Both the position numbers and the translations under genes were made by a program. Positions 23,001 through 34,654 of a stretch of 64,000 nt of DNA are shown piece after piece (the stretch's first letter is position 1; every line of letters begins with the position of its first letter). Below the pieces are notes generated by a model that was not told the DNA's origin, did not search any database, and saw only the letters and a program-made list of their open reading frames with translations. The DNA is from Delphinapterus leucas (taxonomy: Eukaryota > Chordata > Mammalia > Artiodactyla > Monodontidae), in assembly GCF_002288925.2 (NCBI RefSeq), contig NW_022098076.1, positions 74,911,873 to 74,975,872 on the forward strand, read 5' to 3'.

Positions 23001-23754
23001 GACTTTGATGATGGTGAGTAAAGGAAGGAGGTGGGTCAGGGGCAGACCTGCAATATTTCACCCAGTTGTTTTGCTTGACATCAAATCAGATTCAAAAGCC
23101 AAAAAAACTCAGAATTTCTACATTTGACCAGATTCCTAATCCATCCAGGGGAATGTTCTCACATCCTGAAGATGTGTAGGAGCTGATTCCTATTCTAATG
23201 CCTCTACCTTAGCGGGGAATCGGATGAGGGGGGTAGGATCTGTGCCTTATGGCTTCTCTGGTGACTTCAGACTCTGAAAAATTAAGAGGTTGGATTAAAT
23301 GAGAAGTTCTCCCCTCTTTTTCATCACTGAGGATCCCATGATTTCTTTTATTGTCACATGACCTACATATTGTAGAATATTCACGATTAGAAACTTTAAG
23401 GATAGTGTTCCATATTCCAAATCTTTAAAATCAAAGCCTTAAGTGCTAATTAATGCATAACTGATGTTTACCATATGGAGTTTACTTAGTTTTAGGAAAA
23501 AAACCTTGCAATTATTCTAAGTATTGCTGTGCTATGTCCTGTACTAAGCCCTATATGCAACCACCATTAAAATCCAAAAGGAGGGGTTTCAGAGAGCTTC
23601 CAGGCTGGTGAAGCAGAATGCCTCCACATGCTACTGTGCTGGGCTCCAGACTCTAAGAGGACTGAAGTTTCTTTGTTTTTGACCTCACCCCATGAATCTC
23701 TTCATCTGGCTGTTGGTTCCTGTGCTTTAATATTCTCAGTAATAAACCACTCAT
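23001..23754. other. Unique non-coding stretch
   Basis: No gene. The last 80 bases ('ccccatgaatctcttcatctggctg' and 'cagtaataaacc') look repeat-like, perhaps an older retroelement end abutting the L1, but no family could be fixed. Confidence 0.4.
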
Positions 23755-24255
23755 CTGCCGTGTGGCTGACAGGGTCTTGGTGCTCCAGCCTGGTGTCAGG
23801 CCTGAGCCTCTGAGGCGGGAGAGCCAAGTTCAGGACATTGGACCCCCAGAGACCTCCTGGACCCACATAATATCAATCAGCGAGAGCTCTCCCAGAGATC
23901 TCTGTCTCGACACTAAGACCCAGCTCCACCCAATGGACTACAAGCTCCGGTGCTGACGTCCCATGCCAAACAACTAGCAAGACAGGAACACAACCCCACC
24001 CACTAGCAGAGGGGCTGCCTAAAATCATACAAAGTTCACAGACACCCCAAAATACACCACCGGATGCAGCCCTGCCCACCAGAAAGACAAGATCCAGCCC
24101 CACCCACCAGAACAAAGGCTCCAGTCCCCTCCATTAGGAAGCCTACACAAGCCACTGAACAAACCTTACCCACTGGGGGCAGACACCAAAAACATCAGGA
24201 ACTATGAACCTGCAGCCTGTGAAAAGGAGACCACAAACACAGTAAGTTAAGCAAA

Positions 24256-25159
24256 ATGGGAAGACAGAGAAATACGCAGCAGATGAAGGAGCAAGGTAAA
24301 AACCCAGCAGACCAAACAAATGAAGAGGAAATAGGCAGTCTACCTGAAAGAGAATTCAGAGTAATGATAGTAAAGATGATCCCAAATCTTGGAAATAGAA
24401 TGGAGAAAATACAAGAAACGTTTAACAAGGACCTAGAAGAACTAAAGCTCAAACAAACAATGATGAACAGCAAAATAAATGAAATTAAAAATTCTCTAGA
24501 AGGATTCAATAGCAGAATAACTGAGGCAGAAGAACGGATAAGTGACCTGGAAGATAAAATAGTGGGAATAACTACCACAGAACAGAATAAGGAAAAAAGA
24601 ATGAAAAAATTGAGGACAGTCTGAGACTTCTGGGACAACATTAAATGCACCAACATTCAAATTATAGGGGTCCCAGAAGAAGAAGAGAAAAAGAAAGTGT
24701 CTGAGAAAATATTTGAAGAGATTATAGTTGAAAACTTCCCTAATATGGGAAAGGAAATAGTCAATTAAGTCCAGGAAGTGCAGAGAGTCCCATACAGGAT
24801 AAATCCAAGGAGAAACATGCCAAGACACATACTAATCAAACTATTAAAAATTAAATACAAAGAAAAAAATACAAAGAAAAAATATTAAAAGCAGCAAGGG
24901 AAAAGCAACAAATAACATACAAGGGAATCCCCATAAGGTTAACACTGATCTTCCAGCAGAAACTCTGCAAGCCAGAAAGGAATGGCAGGACATATGTAAG
25001 GTGACAAAAGAGAAAAAATTATAACCAAGATTACTCTACCCAGCAAGGATCTCATTCAGATTTGATGGAGAAATTAAAACCTTTAGAGACAAACAAGAGT
25101 TAAGAGAATTCAGCACCACCAAACCAGCTTTACAACAAATGTTAAAGGAATTTCTCTAG
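24256..25159 (+). pseudogene. L1 ORF1 pseudogene
   Basis: ORF1 encodes the RNA-binding chaperone of L1 particles: coiled coil, RRM-like domain and C-terminal domain. An intact frame of 122 codons starts at the ATG at 24256 and covers the coiled coil (heptads around 'EFNKDLEELKLKQTM'-type text and 'ITEAEERISDLEDKI'). A stop at about 24622 coincides with small deletions. RRM text follows in another register ('NIQIIGVPEEEE'), and the C-terminal region remains readable up to a TAG at 25157-25159 ('TTKPALQQMLKEFL'). Several stops and shifts make it non-functional. Confidence 0.85.
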
Positions 25160-25217
25160 GCAGGAAACACAAGAGAAGGAAAAGACCTACAATAACAACC
25201 CCCAAACAATTAAGAAA

Positions 25218-25745
25218 ATGGTGATAGGAACATACATATCGATAATTACCATAAATGTAAATGGATTAAATGCTCCAACCAAAAGACATAGACTGGCTGA
25301 ATGGATACAAAACCAAGACCCATATATATGCTGTCTAGAGGAGACCCACTTCAGACCTAGGGACACATACAGACTGAAAGTGACAGGACGGAAATAGATA
25401 TTCCATGCAAATGGAAATCAAAAGAGCTGGAGTAGCAATTCTCATATCTGACAAAATAGACTTTAAAATAAAGAGTATTACAAGAGACAAAGAAGGACAC
25501 TACATAATGATCAAGGGGTAAATCCAAGAAGAAGATATAACAATTGTAAATATTTATGCACCCAACATAGGAGCACCTCCATACATAAGGCAAATGCTAA
25601 CAGCCATAAAAGGGGAAATCGACAGTAACACAATCATAGTAGGGGACTTTAACACCCCACTTTCACCAATGGACAGATATTCCAAAATGAAAATAAATAA
25701 GGAAACACAAGCTTTAAATGACACATTAAACGAGGGACTTAATTG
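25218..25745 (+). pseudogene. L1 ORF2 endonuclease fragment
   Basis: ATG at 25218 opens the apurinic-type endonuclease that nicks target DNA. Motifs seen in order are NVNGLN (near residue 14), EETH (the catalytic Glu motif), IYAPN and GDFNTPLS (catalytic Asp and Asn). In-frame stops include a TAG ending at 25398 and a TAA near 25520. The frame ends at the truncation point about 25745, before any reverse transcriptase. It is dead. Confidence 0.85.
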
Positions 25746-25759
25746 ATGGGAAGGGAAGA

Positions 25760-26200
25760 GCACTGGAATAGTCAAGTAAAGCTTACTATAGGAGGTGGGA
25801 TTCCAGCTGGATCACGAGGAAAAGTAAATTGATTGTGGAGAAGCAGCTTGAGGTCTTTCCAGACTTGGAGGACAGAATCAGCAAAGGCCTGGAGGCAGGG
25901 GTGGCCTTGACATGTGTGGGAGACAATGAGATGGTCTCCCTGCTGGAGAAGAGCACGCCTTGGAGAACTTCTGCTGGAGAATAATGAGCAGGTGCCATGG
26001 AACCAACCGAAATGCCCAGAAATCCAAGGTAGGGTGCTTGGACTTGACTCCACAAGCAGAGAGACCCCGAAGTTCCTTGAGTAATTTGGTGAAAGCAGTA
26101 TTTTAGGGAGCTTCAAAGCTTCATTTGGCAGAGATGTGCAGGTGGAGTTGGAGAGGGGAGAGATTAGAAGCAGGAAACTGGACAGCTTGTTCATGTGAAA
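25760..26200 (-). repeat. L2 LINE fragment
   Basis: Reverse L2 text: 'gcactggaatagtcaag', 'aaggcctggaggcagggg', 'ccccgaagttccttgagtaatttgg', 'gtggagttggagaggg'. The 170-codon minus frame at 25772-26284 lies in it and has no coding merit. Confidence 0.5.
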
Positions 26201-26284
26201 CTGACGAACAGAGCTGTCATCCCTCCGTGCAGACCCTGCCATCCACCATATGTGCCAACCAGAGGCTCTCCTGAATCCCCACAC

Positions 26285-26425
26285 TCACACTGCTTTGCAC
26301 CTTGGCCCCTTTCCACACACCTTCCTCTACCTGCAAAGCCATGCCTCTTCTCCACTCAGTAAACTCCTATTTGACTTGGAGGACCAGCTTGAATGTGCTT
26401 GTGTGTCACCCTGGTGGGGGATGAG
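26285..26425 (+). repeat. L2 LINE fragment
   Basis: Plus-strand L2-like text: 'gctttgcaccttggcccctttcc', 'cactcagtaaactcctatttgac', 'ccagcttgaatgtg'. Divergent. Confidence 0.45.
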
Positions 26426-26814
26426 TGTGAGGAAGGAGTGTCCCTGGAGTAGGGAGAGCCCCACAGGGCATGAGGGGCAATGCTCTGAGCAGCTCTGCCG
26501 GGATGGACAGTTCAGTGGTGGTCTGGAGGAGTCAAGGCCATGCCATGAATCAAAGACAGAGAACCGAGAAAGCATAGGGCTTGAGACATCGTGGGGAACC
26601 TGTGACTAGGATGGCAGAGATGGGGGAAGTTTAGGGTCAGGGGTGCATATCTCAGTCCAGAAATGGCTTTGCAGGGGGTGTGTCCTGGCAGTAGGTGCTG
26701 TGAAGGAGCCAAGCTGGGCTGAAAAAAACGTCACTTCCCTGGGCTCTCCTTTCAAGAGACATAGTTGCTCCCTCCTCTCTGCACTTACATTTGTTATGCT
26801 ACACACTGAAGTGT
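26426..26814. other. No feature recognised
   Basis: Unique-looking DNA with chance frames only. Confidence 0.4.
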
Positions 26815-26980
26815 GGTGTTAGTACTTGCCCATCTCCCTATGGCTTCTGTTGGACAGTAGACTCCTGGAAGCTGGTGATCTTGCTTTTTCTTCCACGGTG
26901 GTTCTGCCCAGATCCCGGTATCCTGCCTGACACATTGTTTTTGCTTAGTAAATGCTCTGTTTGTCCTTTCAATCTATGCT
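26815..26980 (+). repeat. L2 LINE 3' end
   Basis: Ends with the L2 tail order 'cagtagactcctggaagctgg', 'tgcccagatcccggtatcctgcctgacac', 'gcttagtaaatgctctgtttg'. Confidence 0.6.
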
Positions 26981-28352
26981 GACCCCTCCAATTCTCCTCT
27001 AGGGCTTCAGGAGGAAAACTGATGGCTTTGAGACGACTCTGGCCAATGTCCTGAAGTTCTTGCAGTTCAAATGGTCAGTATCTACTTATTTGATGTTGTT
27101 TGATTAGTGACATGAAGATAATGTCTCAGTAGTTGTCTTCTTCCCTGGGTTATCATGATCTTATTCCAGCTCACCTCCAACAGTGGAACTGCAGGTAAAT
27201 CACAGTTATTAATACCTCCTTTTTATTTCTATGACTATATTTTCTATGACAGTGGGGGTGGTGGTGCTCTGGGTCATCTACCTCTTTATCTGTTAGATGT
27301 GCCTTTTTAGTCGTTGTGCAATAAGCAACCATTGAAATGGAGTCACATTAAATAATGTGAATTCATATGTATGAAATTAAAAGAGCGCAAGAAAGAAACA
27401 GTGAGCCAGTTACAATGGTGTATGTGGTGAAGTGAGCCTGAGGTGGGTGTGTCCATCTGCCACCAGCTTCTAGCCTCTGTCCCCGATCGCCTGCCCCACT
27501 GTGAGAAGCTCACCAGGTGAAGGGTGGCTCTAGGTTTACACCATGGCCCCTAAACACTGCTCAGCGACCTCACTGGCTGCACAATCAGAGACTCGGATCT
27601 CTTTCTACCCTGGAATTAAAACAGGCTTTGCTGGACCTACTGAGAGATGGTGTGCACTCTGGGGTGAATGGAATTGGAAGCTCATGCTGGTCTCACGACA
27701 TCGTTGCTTTAGATGCTGACTTTGGAACCTAATCTCCATGTAAGATGCTTCACGGAGCCACTTCTCAGAACTTCAGCGCCTGCTGCAATGATGACATGAA
27801 CTAGGTTGAGCCCTGAGGGAGCTCACAGTCTTGTCCTGTCCTTATTCCACTCCCTGGGGCTACTTCTTCTGTCTTTACAGGTGACCAGATGATGCCACCC
27901 TGCCCTTTTTTTCTTTATAAGTGATCTGACATGGAAGGTTGAGGAGGGGGTTGATCTGATCCAGTAAATAATTTCTAACAGATCCAAATATAAACTTTTG
28001 ATAGCTCCTATTTTTTTTTTATGAAGAGGAAAGAGATACCTGTCCATTCCTGACACTGAAAATGAGGTTTAGTCACCCTCTCGTGATACGATGACCAACA
28101 CACCAAACCTAATCACAACAGCGGATTTAAGCAATTGCTTTACATTGTGCCTCATTCACCATCCATCCAACCACCTGCCTATTTATGATAAAGAAAAACG
28201 TCCTATACCCTATGGCAAACTTTTATGCAATATAGGAAGGCTGACAGTGACAAGCAAACGCTCCTTTCCTGCTCATCCTATTTCCCCAGTTTCTCTTCCC
28301 AATTTTTAGGGTATATTTCCACAAATATTTCTTGCATAAAAAGCAGTATTTT
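26981..28352. other. Unique non-coding stretch
   Basis: No gene or repeat recognised. A/T-rich segments near 27230-27370, and a G8 run at 28353-28360 borders the next L1 piece. Confidence 0.45.
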
Positions 28353-28590
28353 GGGGGGGGATGAATTAGGAGGTTGGGATTAACATATACATGCTACTAT
28401 ATACAAAATAGATAACCAACAAGGACCTACTGTGTAGCACAGGGAAGTACACTCAATATCTTGTAATAACCTATAAAGGAAAGTGATCTGGAAAAAATAC
28501 ATACATACGTATCTGAATCACTTTGCTGTGCGCCTGAAACTAATACGACGCTGTAAAACAACTATACTTCATTTAAAAACATTTAAAAAG
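28353..28590 (+). mobile_element. Short L1 3' UTR insertion
   Basis: Typical 3' end of a ruminant/whale-type L1: 'caacaaggacctactgtgtagcacagggaa', 'ctgaatcactttgctgtgcgcctgaaac', 'aactatacttcatttaaaa'. The flanks share AAAAAGCA (28338-28345 and 28586-28593), possibly the core of a decayed TSD. Extremely 5'-truncated. Confidence 0.85.
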
Positions 28591-28811
28591 CATTACATTT
28601 AAATCCTTGTATTTTATTTATTTTTGCTTAAATAATATCATAAAATACATACTGTTTCACCTTGTTCTATTTCACTTAACAGTATATCTTGGATTTTCCC
28701 ACATCTCTGAAGCTACATTTCTCTCTCACTCCTTCCTGACGCTTCCTTCTTAGCTCTCACACTGACGTTCAAGTTCTGCTTGTGGCCTCTTCAGTTGTGG
28801 CAACGTATATG
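28591..28811. other. AT-rich spacer
   Basis: A/T-rich DNA; 28640-28720 has old-L1-like wording ('aaaatacatactgtttcacc') but cannot be assigned. Confidence 0.35.
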
Positions 28812-29015
28812 AATAACAACAATAACAACATAGCAGATGTATAGCACTTTACGTATATTAACTCATTTAATCCATGCAACAAAATTATCCGCACTTTGTG
28901 GATGAAGAAACTGAGGAATAGAGAGGTCACAGCAGGAGAATGAGCAGTAAGAGCTGGGGTTTGAAACGGGCAGTGTGGCTCTGGAGTCCCCCCAGCCCAG
29001 CTTCTATGATACACC
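28812..29015 (-). repeat. MIR SINE relic
   Basis: Clear reverse MIR: 'agcactttacgtatattaactcatttaatccatgcaac', 'gatgaagaaactgaggaatagagaggtcac', 'tgaaacgggcagtgtggctctggag'. Confidence 0.85.
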
Positions 29016-31654
29016 TGCCTTGGCCATATATATTTAGCTTTGCTTGCTTTATTGATTTCAATATTTCCTACATTCTCAGATGAGAGGTTCCTTCTCCTAG
29101 GTTGGGCTCTGCCCTCCACCCCTGCTAGGGGTGATAAAATTCAAACAGGATCTGGGGATGATAAAACTGGGAGTTGTGAAGCAACCTGTACTCCTGGACG
29201 GAACGCAAACATTTGCACGTAATCTCACCTTCCAGGGATTACCTGATTGGGGAAGAAATCGGGTCACAGCAAGTTCCCAAACGCATCTGCTCTGGCTGAT
29301 ATGTCTTGGGAACTCTATGCAGTGCTCCCTCTACTTTCTCCCAGATAGGTTTTGGAACCCCTGAAGAATGCCTCACGAGCGCTGCACAAATCAGTCCCCT
29401 TGACCATCTCCCCTGGAAGCTGCCACTTTCCAGCCGCCTGTCCTGGCCCCCGGCCAGGGTGCCTCTGATTTTGCAAAGGCCACAAGGGGCAGTTACATAC
29501 CAGATGCCTGCCAAAGGGGCTGCCCTGCTGGTGCCTGCCTGTTCTGCAGCGAGAGGAGATAAGTGTCTTCCAAGAGCTCTGAGCAAAGTGCCCCGAGGTG
29601 GGGGAGAGCCTTTGGATCTCGAGGTTGGGGACTGCTCACAAGGGGGTGCCTTTGATCTGGAGACCGTGTCAGTGGATGTGGGCAGATGCTATTCTGGGCA
29701 AGGAGAACATCGCAGACGAGACACACAAATCTGTCATCTGGGACTACTGAGTGGTGCTTTATGCCGAACCCTGAACTCAGCTGGAGCTGCCCCTAGTTTC
29801 CCACTGATTCAAATCCTACCTGACTACACAGGGCATGCGTGAAGCTCTGCCACCTCCTGCTCCAGTTCCTCTTGGACTTCAGTAACATTTATCACCCAGG
29901 AGAAATCGACACATATTTATTGAGAGCCAGCTGTTTGCTCAGCACTGCTTTCCATTTGGTGTATATCTTCCCTGGAGTTGGGTGAGGTGGGGTGAGACAG
30001 GACGCTTCTTACCTCCTGTGTTGTCTCTCCCTCCCTTCTCATCCCAGGCTGTGAGGGCTTTCTCACTATTCAGCACTCATTGAGGGGCTGGCAGCCATGG
30101 CCAGAGCATGGCCTGGAGCTGGGTTTCCTAGAGCTCAGTTTAGATTAGGCGCACGTAGCTGATGAGATAGAGCGTAAAGGGAGGAGGAGATGGGTTGCTG
30201 AGTCTGACAGCATCAAAATCACCTCCATCTCAAGGCCCTGAGCTGCATCCTCTTGTGGATGCATTTGTAAATTACTGATCAAGTTCTTTGGGGGTTAAAA
30301 AAAAAAGCAATGCAAAGCAAAGAGGAGAGAATATTTTCAGACTGTTCAGGAGAAAAATCAGAGCAGTTAACTTCTCCAAAAAGGCAGGCAAAGTGAAGGT
30401 GGGACTAGACAGAGGCCCTGACACCCTGGGTCCCAGACTCAAGTTCTCATCCATACATACTGCTACTAATTAGAGCCTGGGGTTTCTTGATGCTGCTTAC
30501 CTGGAATTTTCCAAAAAGATCTGGGTCTCTCCATACACCAGAGAGAAGGGCTGCTCTCAGGATTTTAAGCTGTATGACTTGAAACTAGGTTAACAACAAA
30601 GGAATCCACAACACAGCCACACGAGGAAGGGCCACGCCATCGAGGTGGGTGGGACTGCCTGCCTTGAGGAAGATGCTCTGAGTTCCTGGATATTTGAGGA
30701 CAAGAGTCAGTCCTTATTTTCTGAAAAGAAGTGGGGTAGAGGTGAAAAGGAACCAGTTCCTCAAAGCAGGAGTTGAGTGTATGAAGGGGTGTTTATTGAT
30801 TCTACCCCATAGGCTTTTGAAAATGATAAGGAGAGTTGCAGCACTTTTGGGGACTTTGGGGAGTTCTGGATTGCACTGGAAGTCCATGGAAGCTGAGTGA
30901 GAGAAGGAGAGAAGTGGCCTAAAAATACTCGGTGGAGGAAGGGCCCATGAGGTCATCTCCCCAGGATACTCTGTCCACCCTGGCCAGACTCTGGCTCCCA
31001 CCCCTTGTCCAGCTCTGAGTACAGTCATCTGAACAGAGCTGGAGCTCAGTAATGAGTGTTGACTGACGGGCAGCTTGAGAGGGACACAGGGAACTTGGAG
31101 AGGGTTCGGAGGTGATGAAATGGCTGGAAACTGGAGCTCAGCCGCAAGGTCAAGCTAATGGGACTGGCTCCACCTGGACAGGAGCAGGGCGGGGGTGAGG
31201 GCTGGGGGAAGAGGCATTTCTAGCCCCTGAGGGGTCAGGTCCTGGCTCTGCTCCGGCTCTGCAAGGATGGAATCAGAGTCATGTGTGGTTTTGCTTTTGG
31301 GGGTGGACCATGAGTTCCCAATGCATTTGAAACCCCACGGCAAGGCAGAGCTGCATTTTTCAGGTTATCTGCGCAATTGCCCCCTTCTGTAAATGAGAGT
31401 GACTAAGATTTACAGCCACTGCAGTAACAGGTCCTGAAGCCCTCTCAGCCTATGAGAATGACTCGTGAGTGGTGTGTTTCAGACAGCTGGCATGGGAGTG
31501 GTGCAGGCATTCTTGAGCAGGCGGGGAGCCTGTCTAGTGCCCATTAATCACCCTCTGCATGAGGTCACCCACTTCTACAATGGACCCTGGAAAGGAAGAC
31601 TGGAGTGCGGTCAAAGTGGGTAGGTAAGGACTCTTTTTCTGGGGGAAGGGAACG
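29016..31654. other. Unique non-coding stretch
   Basis: No exon recognised. The 178-codon plus frame (29306-29842) has no recognisable domain and an opposing frame overlaps it. A small reverse L2/MIR tail piece ('acacatatttattgagagccagc') lies at 29908-29960. Otherwise nothing assignable. Confidence 0.5.
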
Positions 31655-31895
31655 AGCTCACACTTATGGAACCCTTACTATTGCCAAGAACTTTACATGG
31701 GTTTCCCATTTAATTTTTCAATAATCCTATGAGGGAGAGAGGAGAGGGATTATTCTCCCATTTTATAGGTAAGAAGATGAAGGCAGAAAGAAATTAAGCA
31801 ATTTACCCAAACTTGCATAGTTAATTAGTTGTACAGTTGGGGTTTGAATCAGGGCAGGTCTAATTCCAGAGCCCGTAGGCAGCTGGTGAGAGGAA
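31655..31895 (-). repeat. MIR SINE relic
   Basis: Nearly full reverse MIR: 'cacacttatggaacccttactattgcc', 'tcccattttataggtaagaagatgaagg', 'aagcaatttacccaaacttgcatag', 'ttgaatcagggcaggtctaattccagagcccg'. Confidence 0.88.
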
Positions 31896-32964
31896 TGTGG
31901 AGAATGCAGTCAGATTTTCATTTGGCTGCGTGCTCTTCACTGGTACCCAGGGAGCATCCTTAGGTCAAGCTTGTTTCTGACTCTCAGGGTCCATGTCTAA
32001 ATTAAGAGGTCAGTTGAAAGTTTCTCCAGAATCCCTCCCCATCCCTTAGGTCTGGATCTGCTCTAAGTGGAGGGTCCACCTTGGACCCTCTCTCAAGTCC
32101 CTTCCAGGCTGAGAGGAAAGCTGAGCGGGGAGGAGGAGGGATGCAGTTTATGTGTCTGGAAGCAGCGAAAGAGATACAATCCCCAAGCTTGGATTTACAG
32201 TGGGTGTCTGGTTGCCTCGGCCTGGAATCTGAACCGAACCATTTTCCATGGGTGAATGAGCTAAACAATCCAGCCTACAAAGGGAGCAGCTCTGATCTGT
32301 CAGTTAACAAGCTGAGAGGGGTTGGGGGTGCACGGAGCTAGGAGGCGGGGGATGAGATTGCTGGCGAGAAATCGACCTTCTCTTGTCTTGCTACCCTGAG
32401 TCCAGCCTTTCTGCTTGGGAACCTGGGCGGGAGGCTGGTCTGATCTCCCTGTGGTCTGAACGGTGGGAATTTTTTTTGGTGGCCGATTATATTTTCCCTA
32501 GGCGGTTTGAATTACACCTGCCCCATTTCATTTAATTAGGGCTGGTGCTGCTGTCTATTGTGTCCAGTGGGCCTTCCTGCATGAATAAATAGTAACATGT
32601 TTGTTTTCTTTTGGGTGGGGTATTTTTTTTTTTTTTAATGATGGGTTGGCAAAGGGGAGAGCATAAGGAACGGTGATGAAATCATCAAGAAAGAGGATGT
32701 TAGAGGGCAAATTCTCATCTCCCTGAGCCTGCAGGGGTGACTACCCCCCACTTCTTCTTGGACCCACTTTTACACAGTGTATTCAGAAACTCCTCTGTTT
32801 TCACTTCTATTCCCCAGCCAGGCTTTCTTTCTCTTTGCAACATGCCTGGGAATCAGGCATTTCCTCCTTTAGTACTACTTGTCTCCCCTGCTCCTTCTCA
32901 TTTTACTGTAATTTTCCATCCAAACTCCTTTCTCTCTCTCTCTCTCTCAATAGCTCTGTCTACT
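31896..32964. other. Unique non-coding stretch
   Basis: No exon or repeat recognised. It holds a motif-dense AT-leaning patch (32455-32600, listed separately) and a (TC)10 run at 32929-32948. Confidence 0.45.
32455..32600. promoter_or_regulatory. Candidate conserved non-coding element
   Basis: Within 80 bases sit CACCTG (32515-32520), a homeobox core TAATTA (32533-32538), a SOX-type CTATTGT (32555-32561) and an ATGAATAAAT octamer-like site (32581-32590). The patch lacks repeat character. A regulatory function is conjecture from motif clustering. Confidence 0.2.
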
Positions 32965-33350
32965 ATGAGATCATTAACAGGGAGCTTGTTGAATAACCAA
33001 TGGTATGGTCTTGCCTTGGAATGTTATGAAGCCAGGAAAAAGGATATAAAGATCTCCATATATGTTGACTTGGAACACTTGTCAAGAGACATTACAAAGA
33101 AAAAGATGTAAATAGTATGCTCCCTTTGTACAATAAAGGGATGCTTGTATGTGCACATACATTTCTGGAAATACAGAAAAAAAACATCAGCAGTGGTTGC
33201 TTTTAGGGAAGGGGGATAGAGCCTGGATTTGAAGAGAGATCTACTCTTATATTGCATACATTTTGGAGCTATTTGATATTTTTTATTATATTATCATGTG
33301 CATGTATTAATTTTTGCAATAAAGAGTTGATTTATAAAAGGAAAACATGA
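32965..33350 (+). repeat. Old L1 (L1M-type) 3' fragment
   Basis: Old L1 3' text: 'gaatgttatgaagccaggaaaaagg', 'acattacaaagaaaaagatg', 'cagcagtggttgcttttagggaagg', 'tttttgcaataaagagttg'. Confidence 0.7.
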
Positions 33351-33394
33351 AATATGAAAACATAATACAAGACAATACATATTTTATTACCAGG

Positions 33395-33600
33395 GGAAGC
33401 AGTGATTAAGATCTGGCTTAGAGGATCTAGGTTTGAATCCTAGTCCCACCAAATATTAGATGTATGACTATAGGCAATTTACTCAATCTTTCTAATTCTC
33501 AGTTCCGTCATCTGTAAAATGGGGAAAATAATCGTACCTACTTTGTGAGGTTTCAATCTTATAGTTTTCAGGGAAAGCTATTCATTAAATATATGAATAA
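33395..33600 (+). repeat. MIR SINE relic
   Basis: Forward MIR in full order: 'gcagtgattaagatctggc', 'ggtttgaatcctagtcccacc', 'gactataggcaatttactc', 'ctgtaaaatggggaaaataatcgtacc'. Ends near 'ataaatgg'. Confidence 0.88.
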
Positions 33601-33729
33601 ATGGATTTAAGTTTCAATTTCTTTATCCAATTTTCCTTGTAAGTAAATGCACAAATCATTAAAAAAAATGTTAAGATCACGGATCTTGTTTTTCCCTTTA
33701 GAAAATGATAGAGCAAGATAATGAAAGCT

Positions 33730-34080
33730 CTAAATTCCAGGGAGAGTGAGAGCCTTGTTTACCTGGGATGTTCCTAGAGGCTGTGGGGAGGAATCACAGA
33801 CAGCTGAACCTTGAGAGGTGAAGAGAGTTTCGCTGGGCTGCTTGGTGAGGCCATCCCAGTCATGAGCAATGGTGAGGTCCAAGGGACCGAAGAAAGAATA
33901 GAAAATGTTAGTGAAGTGGTGACTAAACAAATTTGACAGGAGCAGAAGTTTCCTCCAGAGGGCAATAAATGGAGACAAAGAGGTTGGAACCAGCTTGTTG
34001 AGGGCCTTGAAGGCCAAGCCAAGGATCTCGCACTGTGTCCCAGAGGCAATGGGAGGCACTGCAAGTGTGATAAGGGAGTG
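33730..34080 (-). repeat. L2 LINE fragment
   Basis: Reverse L2 text with the recognisable block 'ttgttgagggccttgaaggccaagccaaggatctcgcactgtgtcccagaggcaatggg' (33996-34054). Confidence 0.75.
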
Positions 34081-34084
34081 GTTT

Positions 34085-34590
34085 AGCTATCTATCGCAGT
34101 GGAATAAATTATGCCCAAACATAGTGGATAAAACAACCATTTGTTATGCTCACAGAGTGAGATGTATCAGGGATTTACACTAGGCACAGCAGGAACCATC
34201 TGTCCTTGCTTCCTAATGACTGGGGCTTTAGCTAGAAGACTGAAAATTGGTGGTGACTGGGGCTGGAATCATCTGAAGTCTTGTTTACTCATATGTCTGC
34301 AGTTGATGCTGGCTGTTGGCTACATCCCTGGCTGTGTCTGTCTGCCAGAACATGTACTCAAGGCCACTCCATGTAGGCTGGGCTGCCTTGTAACATGGAG
34401 GCTGGGTTCCAAGGATTAGCATCCCAAGAGAGCCAGAAAGCTGTAATACCTTTTCTAACACAGCTTTGAAAGTGATGCAGCATCTCGCCACAGATTCTGT
34501 CCATCAGGACAGTGGCAAATTCTTGACCAATTAGTAAGGGAGGGAAAGTAGAGCCTATCTCTTGATGGAGGAACAGTATATGGAACCAAA
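34085..34590 (-). repeat. ERVL/MaLR-type LTR relic, reverse
   Basis: Begins 'tagctatctatcgcagtggaataaattatgcccaaacatagtgg' and continues with 'ctggggctggaatcatctgaagtcttg', 'acatggaggctgggttcc', 'agcatcccaagagagcc'. The same order of words occurs at 46520-46940. The family name is uncertain. Confidence 0.55.
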
Positions 34591-34654
34591 AATCTTGTTG
34601 GGGCCATTTTTGCAAAATACAATCTGCTCTAGAGAGTGACATGGGAAAAGCCAT

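Larger units (their letters stand above)
23755..25745 (+). mobile_element. L1 fragment: 5' UTR, ORF1, start of ORF2; 3' part missing
   Basis: The 5' UTR trace starts at about 23755 ('ccgtgtggctgacagggtc'). ORF1 (24256-25159) and the first 530 bases of ORF2 follow. The copy stops abruptly at about 25745 inside the endonuclease domain and joins L2-like DNA. There is no RT domain, 3' UTR or poly(A). L1 copies normally lose the 5' end, so loss of the 3' end points to a later deletion or rearrangement. No TSD was found. Confidence 0.85.

Noticed and set aside
24256..24624. Possible functional L1 ORF1 protein
   Set aside because: Only the coiled-coil part is open; a stop and shifts cut off the RNA-binding domains.
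25772..26284. 170-codon minus-strand ORF
   Set aside because: Lies in a reverse L2 fragment; the protein is not coherent with L2 ORF2.
29306..29842. 178-codon plus-strand ORF
   Set aside because: No recognisable motif, opposed by a minus frame over part of its length, no splice or promoter context.
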